Counted from the stretch's first letter, positions 52,017 to 61,179 are shown. The stretch: DNA of 64,000 nt from JBCBKL01 sp038521825 (GCA_038521825.1 JBCBKL010000006.1:62001-126000); one strand, 5' to 3'. Translations and numbers: made by a program. Notes: generated from the letters alone by a model not told the origin.

Positions 52017-53273
52017 GAGCGCCTCAAGGCTCGCGCCCATCACCTTGGCGGTGTCCAGCATATCGGTGATACCGACCCATTCATCTGGCTTGTGCGCCAG
52101 TTCCAGGATGCCCGGCCCATAGGCGATGCAATTCTTCAGCTTGCCGATCCTGTCGATGTGTTTCTGGTCATACGATCCCGGCGAGGCCACGAAAGTTGGG
52201 GGCCTGCCGATCACCTCTTCGATTGCCCTTGCAACCGTCTGCACCACGGGGGCGTCCTCGTCCGTCATGGAGGGGATCACCGTGTTGATCTCTGTCATTT
52301 CATAGTCGAAATCTGGCCGCGTCGCCTTGAGATGCTCCAAGAGCTCATGCACCTCCGCACGTACGTCATCGAGCGACTCCTCGATCAGAAAACGCCGGTC
52401 TATAACGATGCGGCAACTGTCGGGCACGCAATGAGCGGGCAGGCCGGTGTAGTCCTCTCCCTGCTCGGGCTGACCGCCGTGGATCGAGTTGATGTTCATC
52501 GTCGATTGCCGCGCGCCATCGGGAACAACCGGCATCGCCGTGTGACGCGCCGCCATGGCCGGGAACAGCTTTTCCTCGAACGCGTTCAGAACCGCCCCCA
52601 TATGGCGAACCGCGCAATCGCCCAGAAACGGCATCGAACCGTGGGCGATCTCGCCCTTGGTCTCAATCTCGGCCCACCAGCCACCCCGGTGGCCAAGGCA
52701 GATACGATCCTTGTTGAGTGGTTCGGGGATAATGACGTGCTGCACGCGCGCAGGATTAAAAAACCCGCGCCCGGCAAGATAGGCCACGCCGCCATACCCA
52801 CCCGATTCCTCGTCCGCAGTCGCGCTGATCTCGATCAATCCACAGAAATCTATGTGTTCCTCGACAAAAGCCTCAGCGGCGATGATTGATGCGGCAAGGC
52901 CGCCTTTCATGTCGCACGCCCCACGCCCATAGATCCGGTCGCCTTCAATCTCGGCACCGAAAGGGTCCTTCGTCCAACCTGCCCCGACCTCGACAACGTC
53001 GTGATGTGAATTGAAGTGGACGCACTCGCCTGAACGCTTGCCTTCACGGCGCGCTACAACATTCCAGCGCGGGTAGCGGTCGCTGTCGCCCGGAGTTCCC
53101 TCGGCGCGGATGAGTTCCGTCGCGAAGCCCTTCGCATCAAGTCGCGCAGCCAGCATCTCACAGATCAAAAGATAATGCTCGCCGGGCGGGTTCAGAGTGG
53201 GTATCGCGATCAGCTCCCGTGTGAGCTCGATCAGATCATCCCGTTTGTCTTGGATGCGTTCATTCAATGCCAT
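52005..53273 (-). CDS. M20 family deacylase (ArgE/DapE-like)
   Basis: A 422-residue zinc aminoacylase-fold enzyme. Metal/catalytic motifs are intact: HFNSHHDVVEVG (first His and Asp), GRGACDMKGG, SATADEESGG (catalytic Glu pair), and the C-terminal YDQKHID region. It removes an acyl group from an amino acid or related amide; ArgE, DapE and carbamoyl/N-acyl-amino-acid hydrolases cannot be told apart. ATG 53273 gives MALNERIQDKRDDL; a GTG at 53294 is an alternative. Confidence 0.85.
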   Translation of the reverse strand: MALNERIQDKRDDLIELTRELIAIPTLNPPGEHYLLICEMLAARLDAKGFATELIRAEGTPGDSDRYPRWNVVARREGKRSGECVHFNSHHDVVEVGAGWTKDPFGAEIEGDRIYGRGACDMKGGLAASIIAAEAFVEEHIDFCGLIEISATADEESGGYGGVAYLAGRGFFNPARVQHVIIPEPLNKDRICLGHRGGWWAEIETKGEIAHGSMPFLGDCAVRHMGAVLNAFEEKLFPAMAARHTAMPVVPDGARQSTMNINSIHGGQPEQGEDYTGLPAHCVPDSCRIVIDRRFLIEESLDDVRAEVHELLEHLKATRPDFDYEMTEINTVIPSMTDEDAPVVQTVARAIEEVIGRPPTFVASPGSYDQKHIDRIGKLKNCIAYGPGILELAHKPDEWVGITDMLDTAKVMGASLEALLLR

Positions 53274-53356
53274 GCCGATACTGTTTCGTTCCACAGGGGC
53301 GAAGGCAAGCCGAGGGGACCAAATCGCCCCGTTAGGACCGCGTAAGTGGCGTATCG

Positions 53357-54235
53357 TTAGCCAAGTTTGTTTATCGGAACTTTGAGCGTCATGTTCCCGG
53401 CGTCGTCGCGCGGCACTTCGCCCGCCCGCATATTGACCTGCAAGGATGGAATAATCAGGCTGGGGACCTTCAGGTTCTTGTCCCGCTCTGTCCGCATCTT
53501 TATGAATTCGTCGCGGGTGACCCCGCCGCCAACATGGATGTTATTCGCCCGTTCTTCGGCGACGGTTGTTTCCCAGGCAATAGCACGTCCACCCGGTCCG
53601 TAATCGTGACAGATGAAAAGCCGGGTTTCGTCCGGCAGGCTCAGAACGCGCTGGATTGAGTCATAGAGCTCTCCGGCATCGCCACCGGGAAAATCTGCGC
53701 GGGCAGATCCGCCATCGGGCATGAACAAGGTATCGCCAACAAAAGCCGCATCGCCCATTACATGCACCATGCAGGCAGGGGTGTGGCCCGGCGTGTGGAT
53801 GGCGAAACAGGTCATCGAGCCCACCGAATACTCGTCGCTATCCGCAAACAAGGCATCAAACTGTGAACCGTCGCGCTGGAAATCCGTTCCTTCGTTGAAG
53901 ACCTTTCCGAACGTGTCTTGTACCACCGTGATCTTCTCGCCGATGCCGATTTTCCCACCCATTTTGTCCTGAATGTAGGGTGCTGCCGAAAGGTGATCCG
54001 CGTGAACGTGCGTTTCAATGATCCATTCGAGCTTGAGATCATGTTGCTTGATGAAGCTGATCATCTGGTCAGCCCCTTCAAAGTCCAAAGCGCCAGCAGC
54101 GTAGTCAATGTCCATCACGGGATCGACAATGGCACAGGCGGGGCCGTCGGGCTCCTGCACAACGTATGAGATGGTGTTCGACCGCTCATCAAAGAACGGT
54201 GTTACGGTCGGGTGCTGAGACATCGTCTGTTTCAT
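53357..54235 (-). CDS. Metallo-beta-lactamase-fold persulfide dioxygenase-like protein
   Basis: A 292-residue MBL-fold protein resembling the ETHE1/Blh sulfur dioxygenase group. The metal motif THVHADH is at about residues 75-81, HTPGHTPACMVHV follows, and FVGDTLFMPDGGSARADFPGGDA is the Blh-type stretch. The C-terminal LKVPSLIIPSLQVNMRAGEVP is also typical of bacterial Blh. No rhodanese domain and no BigR regulator are nearby. ATG 54223 is an alternative start. A perfect 9-bp-arm palindrome lies 20 bases upstream. Confidence 0.82.
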   Translation of the reverse strand: MKQTMSQHPTVTPFFDERSNTISYVVQEPDGPACAIVDPVMDIDYAAGALDFEGADQMISFIKQHDLKLEWIIETHVHADHLSAAPYIQDKMGGKIGIGEKITVVQDTFGKVFNEGTDFQRDGSQFDALFADSDEYSVGSMTCFAIHTPGHTPACMVHVMGDAAFVGDTLFMPDGGSARADFPGGDAGELYDSIQRVLSLPDETRLFICHDYGPGGRAIAWETTVAEERANNIHVGGGVTRDEFIKMRTERDKNLKVPSLIIPSLQVNMRAGEVPRDDAGNMTLKVPINKLG

Positions 54236-54254
54236 GAATTTAAACTAGTCTCTC

Positions 54255-54275
54255 GTCGGCTGAATGTCAGCCGAC
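54255..54275. repeat. Perfect palindrome between glpK and the MBL-fold gene
   Basis: GTCGGCTGA (54255-54263), ATG, TCAGCCGAC (54267-54275). It is 20 bases upstream of the MBL gene ATG and 92 bases after the glpK stop. No T-run follows in the glpK direction, so an operator is as likely as a terminator. Confidence 0.55.
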
Positions 54276-54366
54276 ATATATCAACTGGGCGCATAACCAG
54301 CAGCTAAACTCCGGATGGAACTCACCGATCTGCGGAATTGTCTGATGGCCGAGATGTGCTGTGTTC

Positions 54367-55857
54367 CTATGTTGCAACCGCAGGCGGAACCAGAAGCGTT
54401 GCTTCGACGGATTTCTGCCACCGGTGGTACATAGCGCCGCGCAAATCTTGCGCAAAGTCGGGCTCAAAACGTCGATCCCGGGCCCAGCTTTCCGCAAACC
54501 CGGCCTGATCCGGGTAGAGATCAGCTTTCATTCCAGCGAGCCAGGCTGCACCCAATGCGGTCGTTTCGACACCGGCGGGCCGGTCAACGGAAGCGCCGAG
54601 AATGTCGGCCAGAAACTGCATGGCCCAATCGTTTGCCGCAAGGCCGCCATCAACACGCAGAACCGCATCGTTGGCGCCCGGCCAGTCGGCATGCATGGCG
54701 TCCAGCAGGTCGCGTGTCTGGAAACCTACGCTTTCCAGTGCGGCCCGAGCCATGTCGGCCCGGGTTGTATCGCGGGTCAGTCCATAGACGGCGCCGCGGC
54801 ATTCGGAGTTCCAATAGGGTGCTCCGAGTCCCGTAAAGGCTGGTACCACAATGACCTCACCTCGACCCTTAGGTGCAAGCGCTTCGGTGTCGGCCGCTGT
54901 TTCAATGATGCCAAGCCCGTCGCGCAGCCATTGCACGACTGCTCCCGCGACAAAGATCGAACCTTCGAGAGCGTATGTACGTTTGCCATCAAGCTGATAG
55001 GCGATGGTCGTCAGCAGCCGGTTCTTTGACGTCACTGCCTCGTCGCCTGTGTTGAGCAACGCAAAACACCCTGTCCCATAGGTCGATTTGAGCATTCCGG
55101 GTTCAAAACAGGCTTGCCCGATTGTCGCTGCTTGCTGGTCACCAGCGACGCCGAGGATCGGTATGGACCCCCCGACCAGATCCGTGTGCCCAAAGTCAGC
55201 CGCGCAGTCACGGACGTTAGGCAGCATGGCCGTGGGGATATTGAGAAGGGCACACATCTCTTCGCTCCAAACACCCTTGCGAATGTCGAAAAGCATGGTG
55301 CGCGCAGCGTTGGTTGCGTCGGTGACGTGGGATTTCCGGGCAGTCAGGTGCCAGATAAGGAAACTATCAATGGTACCGAAAAGCAGCTTCCCCTCCGCTG
55401 CACGCGCGCGCGAACCGGGATGTCGATCAAGGATCCATTTCACCTTGGTTCCACTGAAATACGGATCGGCCAGAAGACCCGTGATTTCCGTAATCATTGC
55501 TTCTTTTCCGTCAGCCCTCAGCTGTGCACAAAAGTCGGATGTGCGACGATCTTGCCAGACAATAGCGTTGTGCAATGGCTCCCCAGTCTCGCTGTCCCAT
55601 ACGACGGTCGTCTCGCGCTGGTTCGTGATGCCGATTGCCGCAATCTGGCTTGCATCGATGCCAGCCTTTGCAACGGCATCTCGACAAGTATTTTCGACCG
55701 TAGCCCAGATCTCTTTCGGGTCATGCTCTACCCAACCGGAGGCCGGAAAGTGCTGGCCAAATTCCTGTTGGGCCGTCGCGATCGGTTGCATCTGTCCGTC
55801 GAAGACAATTGCACGCGTCGATGTCGTGCCCTGATCGATAGCAAGGATATGGGTCAT
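54367..55857 (-). CDS. glpK: Glycerol kinase
   Basis: A 496-residue FGGY-family kinase phosphorylating glycerol to glycerol 3-phosphate. Seen: MTHILAIDQGTTSTRAIVFD, GITNQRETTVVWD, WQDRRTSDFC, GVAGDQQAATIGQACFEPGMLKSTYGTGCF, and PAFTGLGAPYWN. GGGAGG precedes the ATG. The usual glycerol facilitator or glpD is not adjacent, so it stands alone between the MBL gene and idi. Confidence 0.95.
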   Translation of the reverse strand: MTHILAIDQGTTSTRAIVFDGQMQPIATAQQEFGQHFPASGWVEHDPKEIWATVENTCRDAVAKAGIDASQIAAIGITNQRETTVVWDSETGEPLHNAIVWQDRRTSDFCAQLRADGKEAMITEITGLLADPYFSGTKVKWILDRHPGSRARAAEGKLLFGTIDSFLIWHLTARKSHVTDATNAARTMLFDIRKGVWSEEMCALLNIPTAMLPNVRDCAADFGHTDLVGGSIPILGVAGDQQAATIGQACFEPGMLKSTYGTGCFALLNTGDEAVTSKNRLLTTIAYQLDGKRTYALEGSIFVAGAVVQWLRDGLGIIETAADTEALAPKGRGEVIVVPAFTGLGAPYWNSECRGAVYGLTRDTTRADMARAALESVGFQTRDLLDAMHADWPGANDAVLRVDGGLAANDWAMQFLADILGASVDRPAGVETTALGAAWLAGMKADLYPDQAGFAESWARDRRFEPDFAQDLRGAMYHRWQKSVEATLLVPPAVAT

Positions 55858-55952
55858 CGGTGTCCTCCCTTAATCGGTCGGACAAAAGCAGGCCCGCATG
55901 ACGGGTTCAAGTCAGCAGATGCCTGATTTGGTGGATTGGCGCCGTCCGACGT

Positions 55953-56492
55953 TCAGACCCTGGCGGCGTGGATTAGATCAGGACCGAATATCGTATCGGC
56001 GTGCTCCGCCAGATAGATCCGCAGCCAAGGGGTATATCGTTCGGGGCGTCGCGCGACAGTTGCGATGAGGTCGTGGTAATCGATCCACCCAGTGTCCATC
56101 ACTTCATCGGGGTTGGGTTCCACTGCCAAATGTCCTGTGACACGTGCGAGAAAGACGTCGACAACCTCGTGTTCAATAAGGCCGTTGCCGACATCCGCGC
56201 GGTATTCAAGATGATGCCGATGTTCGGGCGCCAGGCCCCTGATACCAAGCTCTTCTTTCAGACGACGCACGGCGCAGGCTGCCGGTGTTTCGTCCCAAAG
56301 CGGGTGGGTGCAGCAGGTATTCGTCCAAAGCCCGGGGGTGTGGTACTTGCCCATGGCGCGCCGCTGCATCAACACCTCGGTGCCGCGGATCACGAAGACC
56401 GAAACCGCCTTGTGCCTCAGTCCTTTCTGATGGGCCTCAAGCTTTTCAACAGGGGTAAGCGAACCGTTCACCCAGGCCGGGATCATCATCAT
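55953..56492 (-). CDS. idi: Isopentenyl-diphosphate delta-isomerase type I
   Basis: A 179-residue Nudix-fold enzyme interconverting IPP and DMAPP, feeding CrtE and the pigment tail. The active cysteine lies in LWTNTCCTHP and the Nudix region is ACAVRRLKEELGI. ATG 56492 overlaps the bchP stop (ATGA) and begins MMMIPAWVNG. Last gene of the bchG-pucC-bchP-idi unit. Confidence 0.94.
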   Translation of the reverse strand: MMMIPAWVNGSLTPVEKLEAHQKGLRHKAVSVFVIRGTEVLMQRRAMGKYHTPGLWTNTCCTHPLWDETPAACAVRRLKEELGIRGLAPEHRHHLEYRADVGNGLIEHEVVDVFLARVTGHLAVEPNPDEVMDTGWIDYHDLIATVARRPERYTPWLRIYLAEHADTIFGPDLIHAARV

Positions 56493-57670
56493 ATGTGCTC
56501 CGCTCCGACCATGCCGGTGAGATGCGCTAAATTCTTGAGACCGATCTTCAGGTGCGCCATCGGGCGAGCCTTGACCAGTTTCTTGTTCATGTACGCCTCG
56601 AAGGTCAGACGTTGAACGTCGATGTCGTGACACAGAGAGACAAAACGCTCCCGTCGTTCGTCAGATCGATAATATGCGTTCTGCATCGAAGCGAGGACCC
56701 GAAACACCGTCTTGTGTTCGCGCATGAAAAGCCTGCGCGCCAGCCTGAGATCTCTAACACGACCGGATGCCAGTGTCGCGGCACAGGCTGTCGCAGCCAC
56801 GCGACCGCCCACCATGGCATAATAGATGCCCTCGCCGGATGACGGCGCGACGACGCCCGCTGCGTCACCAGCGAGCAGAACGTCTTGCCCGTTGTCCCAC
56901 CGATCTAGTGGCTTGAGCGGGATCGGCGCGCCCTCCTTGCGGATTGTTTCGCATCTTTCCAGCCCCGCGGCGCGCCTTAAAGCCGCCGTTGCCTCTTTGA
57001 GATCGACTTGTGCGTTTTCAGTGCCCATGCCCACGCTGGTCGTCGATCCATGGGGAAAGACCCATCCATAGAAGTCTGGCGAAATCGCGCCGTCGTAGAC
57101 GACATCACAGCGGCGCGGGTTGAACTCTTCGCTTTGCGCAGGCGATGCGATGATCTCGTGATATGCAAACACCAAGGGTATCTTGTCGCTGCCGGGGATT
57201 TCCGCCCGGCCAACCCGACTGTTGGCGCCGTCCGCGCCGATGATCAGTTTGCAGGGCAGATCCCGTTCTTCGCCGCTTTCCTTGTGCCGGTAAACGACGC
57301 GGGTGCCATTTTCGCGATCAACGCGGATGAATGTCCCGACATAATATTCCGCACCAGCTGATCTGGCCCGCTCGCGTAGAAAAGGGTCAAAGTCTTTGCG
57401 GTCGACCATTCCGACAAAGCCGTTCTCGATCGGGATATCCACTTGCCGACCGGTCGGGGAAATCATCCGCGCGGTTGTGACTTTGGTTAGCAACTGGTCT
57501 TCGTCGATATCGAAATCCTGCATCAATCGGGGTGGAATGGCACCACCGCAAGGCTTGATGCGGCCTTCGCGATCAAGAAGCGCGACCTTGTGACCGGAGC
57601 GAACCAGATCCTCGGCTGCGGTAGCGCCTGCGGGTCCTCCGCCAACGACGACGACGTCATACATGCTCAT
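56489..57670 (-). CDS. bchP: Geranylgeranyl diphosphate / geranylgeranyl-bacteriochlorophyll reductase
   Basis: A 393-residue FAD enzyme that reduces the geranylgeranyl tail to phytyl. The FAD motif VVVVGGGPAGATAAEDLVRSG is at the N-terminus; KPCGGAIPPRLM, GADGANSRVGRAE and GDAAGVVAPSSGEGIYYAM are family signatures. ATG 57670 (MSMYDV) overlaps the pucC-type gene stop (ATGA); the longer in-frame reading lies inside that gene. Confidence 0.96.
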   Translation of the reverse strand: MSMYDVVVVGGGPAGATAAEDLVRSGHKVALLDREGRIKPCGGAIPPRLMQDFDIDEDQLLTKVTTARMISPTGRQVDIPIENGFVGMVDRKDFDPFLRERARSAGAEYYVGTFIRVDRENGTRVVYRHKESGEERDLPCKLIIGADGANSRVGRAEIPGSDKIPLVFAYHEIIASPAQSEEFNPRRCDVVYDGAISPDFYGWVFPHGSTTSVGMGTENAQVDLKEATAALRRAAGLERCETIRKEGAPIPLKPLDRWDNGQDVLLAGDAAGVVAPSSGEGIYYAMVGGRVAATACAATLASGRVRDLRLARRLFMREHKTVFRVLASMQNAYYRSDERRERFVSLCHDIDVQRLTFEAYMNKKLVKARPMAHLKIGLKNLAHLTGMVGAEHI

Positions 57671-58947
57671 TCTCCCGGAACCAATGTTGCCGAAGGCGCA
57701 CGGCCTTCCATGACCCTGTGGGCCAGAAATGCAGCAGTCAGAAACAGGACCGCCTCGAAACCAAAAACGATGCCAAATGCGCTTGCGTCGGGCAGCGGGC
57801 CGCGCATCAGATCGACCATGGCCGCGCCCAGCAGTCCGCCAGAACCCGCCGCGATGGCTTGCGCCGCGCCCCAAAGCCCCATGCGGGTGCCTTCGCGCCG
57901 CTCGCGCCCCTGTCCCGCGAGGGCCATCATCGATCCGATCGCGGCAACAGCAAAGACACCGTTGAAAAAGCCCAATCCAATGACGGCGGGCATCAGCGGA
58001 GCGCCCTCGCCCATCCCTCCAAGCGCAGCGATCACGATAAGCATGAAGGCCGAACCGATGCAGCCCGCGACCACCCATGATTTCAGAGATCCGATTGCAA
58101 GGCCGGTGACCATGACGCCAACCGCCACCATGCCCATGAAGACGCCCCCGTTTTGACCACCGGACAGTGCGGTTGATTCTCCGGGTTCAAAGGCAAAGAC
58201 CAAGCCCGCATAAGGCTCAAGGATTAATTCCTGCATGAAGTACGCGACCATCGACAGGAACACGAAGAACGTGAAGTTGCGCGCTTTGCGCTCCGCCCAG
58301 ATCTCGGCAAGGCCTTCACGGAAAGGCATGGGGTCCGGTTCTGATGCGACGACCAATCCGCGTTCCACGCCCCAAATCGACACGATGGTCAATGCAAGGG
58401 CGGCGCCCGTCACAACCCATACGATGCGAACCAACAGAGCGTGCGAGTACGGGTCAAGCTGGCCACCCACAATTGTCGCCGTAACGGCGATGCCGCCGAT
58501 CATCATCAGCCACGTGATCGTTGCGGCGGCGGCCCGACGCTCTGGTGCGGTCGCAGTGGCCAGAAGAGCCAGCACCGATGTACCGGACGCGCCGACGCCC
58601 AGCCCAATCAATGCATAGGCGAGGACGGACACGGCCATGCCGGAGGTGAAGTCACGCTCGAGGACAATGACGGCATAGGAAGCAAGCAGCGCGCCAGCAC
58701 CCAATACAGCCATACCGAGTATGATCCATCGCCCCCTGTTGCCGCCCTTATCGCTAAGAAATCCCCAGTTAGGTCGGGTGATCTGGATCCCGTAGTGAAG
58801 CGCCACCAGCAGCCCAGGCAGCACTGCAGGTAGCGCAAGCTCCACCACCATAAGTCGGTTCAGCGTCGAGGTCGTCAGCACGACGATAGACCCGAGGCAC
58901 ATCTGAATAAGCCCCAGACGCACGATGGAGAGCCACGACAACGTCAC
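57667..58947 (-). CDS. pucC: PucC-type bacteriochlorophyll-delivery MFS protein
   Basis: A 426-residue, 12-helix membrane protein of the PucC/LhaA family, corresponding to the gene found between bchG and bchP in other purple bacteria (ORF428/G115). Seen: LGSIVVLTTSTLNRLMVVEL, TRPNWGFLSDKGGNRGRWI, FMQELILEPYAGLVFAFEPGE. It starts with GTG at 58947, overlapping the bchG stop (GTGA). Because no pucBA (LH2) is seen, the symbol is used by family only; the likely role is pigment delivery or antenna assembly. Paralogue of lhaA at 5769. Confidence 0.88.
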   Translation of the reverse strand: MTLSWLSIVRLGLIQMCLGSIVVLTTSTLNRLMVVELALPAVLPGLLVALHYGIQITRPNWGFLSDKGGNRGRWIILGMAVLGAGALLASYAVIVLERDFTSGMAVSVLAYALIGLGVGASGTSVLALLATATAPERRAAAATITWLMMIGGIAVTATIVGGQLDPYSHALLVRIVWVVTGAALALTIVSIWGVERGLVVASEPDPMPFREGLAEIWAERKARNFTFFVFLSMVAYFMQELILEPYAGLVFAFEPGESTALSGGQNGGVFMGMVAVGVMVTGLAIGSLKSWVVAGCIGSAFMLIVIAALGGMGEGAPLMPAVIGLGFFNGVFAVAAIGSMMALAGQGRERREGTRMGLWGAAQAIAAGSGGLLGAAMVDLMRGPLPDASAFGIVFGFEAVLFLTAAFLAHRVMEGRAPSATLVPGE

Positions 58948-59843
58948 GCCATCCCCCGCAGGGCGAATGCGGCGATCATCATGCCTGCAACATAAAACAA
59001 AACCCCGGTTCCGTTGTACCAGGGCGCCTTGTTTTTTGGGTCCTTGAACATAACCGACATGGCCCAGAATTGCAGCGCGAGAAGCAGCAGAATGCCCATG
59101 CCGTGCCAGACCTGCCCCCACGCCATGAGCAATGTAATGACCAGTAATTGCGGCAGTGTCATCACCAGGCATGCGATGCGGGCTGCGCCTTCCGGTCCCA
59201 GCACAACGGGGAGCGAATTGACCCCCATCTGGCGATCACCCTCAAGCGCCTTGAAATCATTGAGCGTCATGATCCCGTGTGCGCCGATCCCGTAAAGCAT
59301 AGCGATGACGATGACTTCGGCATTCGGGGCACCCGCGCTCAGCACCGCGGCGCCGGTAATCCACGGAAGCGTTTCATAGCAAAGGCCGACAAGGCCTGGG
59401 CCCCACCAGCCAGATCGTTTTAGTCGAATGGGTTCAGACGAATAGGCCCACGCGCCAGTCACGGCCAGCACGGTCGCGCCGAACCCCCAAGGTCCCAGGG
59501 GCCACGCAATTGCCAGTGCGATGGCTGACATGCCCAGTGCAATCCAAAGGCCCCACCGTCCCGGGATCCGCCCTGATGGGATTGGTCGGCGCGGTTCATT
59601 GATTGCATCGACATCGCGGTCACACCAATCGTTTGCGGCCTGGCTCATGCCGCAAACCACCGGACCAGCCAAGATGACGCCAAGCAGGACAAGCTGCCAC
59701 CGCTCGGATGGTGCTGCGCCGGATGATATGACTCCGCAAAGATAGGCCCACATCGGCGGGAACCAGGTGATCGGTTTGATCAGCTGGAGCGCAGCAGCCG
59801 GTTCGGGCAAACGCCGACTGTGTACGGAAGACGATACATCCAT
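58944..59843 (-). CDS. bchG: Bacteriochlorophyll synthase
   Basis: A 299-residue UbiA-family prenyltransferase with about eight or nine helices that esterifies bacteriochlorophyllide a with geranylgeranyl diphosphate. The prenyl-diphosphate motif NDWCDRDVDAINEPRRPIPSG is at residues 71-91, and the second Asp motif LNDFKALEGDRQMG is near 195-208. The single PpsR site begins 2 bases upstream of the ATG. First gene of the leftward unit. Confidence 0.96.
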   Translation of the reverse strand: MDVSSSVHSRRLPEPAAALQLIKPITWFPPMWAYLCGVISSGAAPSERWQLVLLGVILAGPVVCGMSQAANDWCDRDVDAINEPRRPIPSGRIPGRWGLWIALGMSAIALAIAWPLGPWGFGATVLAVTGAWAYSSEPIRLKRSGWWGPGLVGLCYETLPWITGAAVLSAGAPNAEVIVIAMLYGIGAHGIMTLNDFKALEGDRQMGVNSLPVVLGPEGAARIACLVMTLPQLLVITLLMAWGQVWHGMGILLLLALQFWAMSVMFKDPKNKAPWYNGTGVLFYVAGMMIAAFALRGMA

Positions 59844-59844
59844 G

Positions 59845-59862
59845 TGTCAACTATTGCTGACA
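59845..59862. promoter_or_regulatory. PpsR/CrtJ binding site upstream of bchG
   Basis: TGT (59845-59847), 12 bases, ACA (59860-59862): exact consensus. It touches the bchG start region. No second site was found in the 107 bases before the next gene. Confidence 0.72.
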
Positions 59863-59969
59863 CATTGAGTCGAGGCAAGGGATTAGCAAGAGGTGCCCAA
59901 TGGAAGGACGTTCTGACGCGGACATCGCGCTCGATGCCCGCATCACGGTGTTCTAGAGGGTTGTTTTCA

Positions 59970-61160
59970 TTACTCGGCTGGTTCGCTGACGTCGTGAGCC
60001 CGCCCCTCCTTCTCGGCCTCGTATTTGGCCTGCGCGGTCTCGACCGCCTTGGCGTGGATCTCGGCCAATTCGGGGCGCAGCTTCTTGGCGCGAACGGCGG
60101 CATTCATCGTCGACATGTGCTGACCCTGGAAATGCGGGAATACTTCGCGCGCGATCAGCTCGTAGCTGCGCCTCGTTGCATCGAAGTTGGCCCAGTTGTG
60201 GGCCAGCATCAGGTAAGCGCCAAAGCCTCCATTCGATTGCTTCCACAACCGGTCGATCTGAGCCCGGCACATATCCGGCGTACCGATGGCACCAAAGCCG
60301 CTGTCGTTGATGAAATCGATCATCTCTTTCGCGTTCTGCCCCGGCATCGACATCTGCGGGAAGGCGGCGATCTCTTGGAAGTAGTTGAACCAGTGTTCAA
60401 TGCCATATTCTACATCGCGCCGGGCTTGTTCCTTGGTTTCGGCGATGTGGCACAGCCCCACCAACCGCCATTTTGACCGGTCAACGGTTTGATTGTAGTG
60501 CTTTGCCTCTTCCTCGATGACGTCCCAATGCAGGGCGAGCGCGTCAAAACCCGCCGCAGTGGTCGCACCGATGGATATCAGCCCGGTCCCATAGCGGCCA
60601 GCCAGCTTGGCACCCGTTGGCGAAGCAACAGCAGCAGTGGCCAGGTCGAAGTTCGAATAGGGCCGCAGATGTAAGCGTGCATCCTTGAGGACCCAGCGGT
60701 CGTTTTCAAAGTTGACGGGTTCGTCCGACCGGAGCAAACGTGAGATGATATCCAACCCGTCCGCCAGCAAGCCGCGCGTATCTTTCTGCGACAACCCGAT
60801 CATGGTGGCGTCGGTCGGCAGCGATCCGGGCCCGAGACCCAGCATCGCGCGGCCTCTCGTAAGATGGTCAAGCTGTACGATCTTTTCGGCGACCCAAAGC
60901 GGGTTGTGGTAGCTGACCGAGACAACACCAGTGCCCAACCTGATGCGCCTTGTCCGGGGCGCGGCGGAAGCGATCATGATCTCGGGGCTGGCCGATATCT
61001 CGGAGCCCGCAGAGTGATGTTCACCGAACCAAACTTCGTCGTAATCACATCGGTCGAGCCATTGAACAAGCTCCAGATCCTGTTCAAGCGCGAGTGTCGG
61101 GTTGATACCAGGCTTATGAAAAGGAGCCAGAAAAATTCCGAAACGCATACGATCAGTCAT
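59970..61160 (-). CDS. LLM class flavin-dependent monooxygenase
   Basis: A 396-residue bacterial-luciferase-fold enzyme similar to limonene 1,2-monooxygenase/alkanal monooxygenase types. Seen: MRFGIFLAPFHKPGINPTLALEQDLELVQWLDRCDYDEVWFGEHH-like N-terminus, RIRLGTGVVSVSYHNPLWVAEKIVQLDHLTRGRAMLGLGPG. The last 40 residues are Ala/Lys/Glu-rich. Substrate unknown. GGGAGG is 9 bases ahead of the ATG. Palindromes in the 164-base upstream gap may be operators. Confidence 0.86.
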   Translation of the reverse strand: MTDRMRFGIFLAPFHKPGINPTLALEQDLELVQWLDRCDYDEVWFGEHHSAGSEISASPEIMIASAAPRTRRIRLGTGVVSVSYHNPLWVAEKIVQLDHLTRGRAMLGLGPGSLPTDATMIGLSQKDTRGLLADGLDIISRLLRSDEPVNFENDRWVLKDARLHLRPYSNFDLATAAVASPTGAKLAGRYGTGLISIGATTAAGFDALALHWDVIEEEAKHYNQTVDRSKWRLVGLCHIAETKEQARRDVEYGIEHWFNYFQEIAAFPQMSMPGQNAKEMIDFINDSGFGAIGTPDMCRAQIDRLWKQSNGGFGAYLMLAHNWANFDATRRSYELIAREVFPHFQGQHMSTMNAAVRAKKLRPELAEIHAKAVETAQAKYEAEKEGRAHDVSEPAE

Positions 61161-61179
61161 TGAATGTCCTCCCTAAGCG

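Noticed and set aside
36174..55857. Mobile element or genomic island with clear ends
   Set aside because: No integrase, transposase, flanking direct repeats or tRNA was seen at either junction.
57590..58156. 188-codon frame antisense to pucC
   Set aside because: Proline/serine/alanine-rich shadow of a membrane protein gene; real gene is on the minus strand with conserved family motifs.
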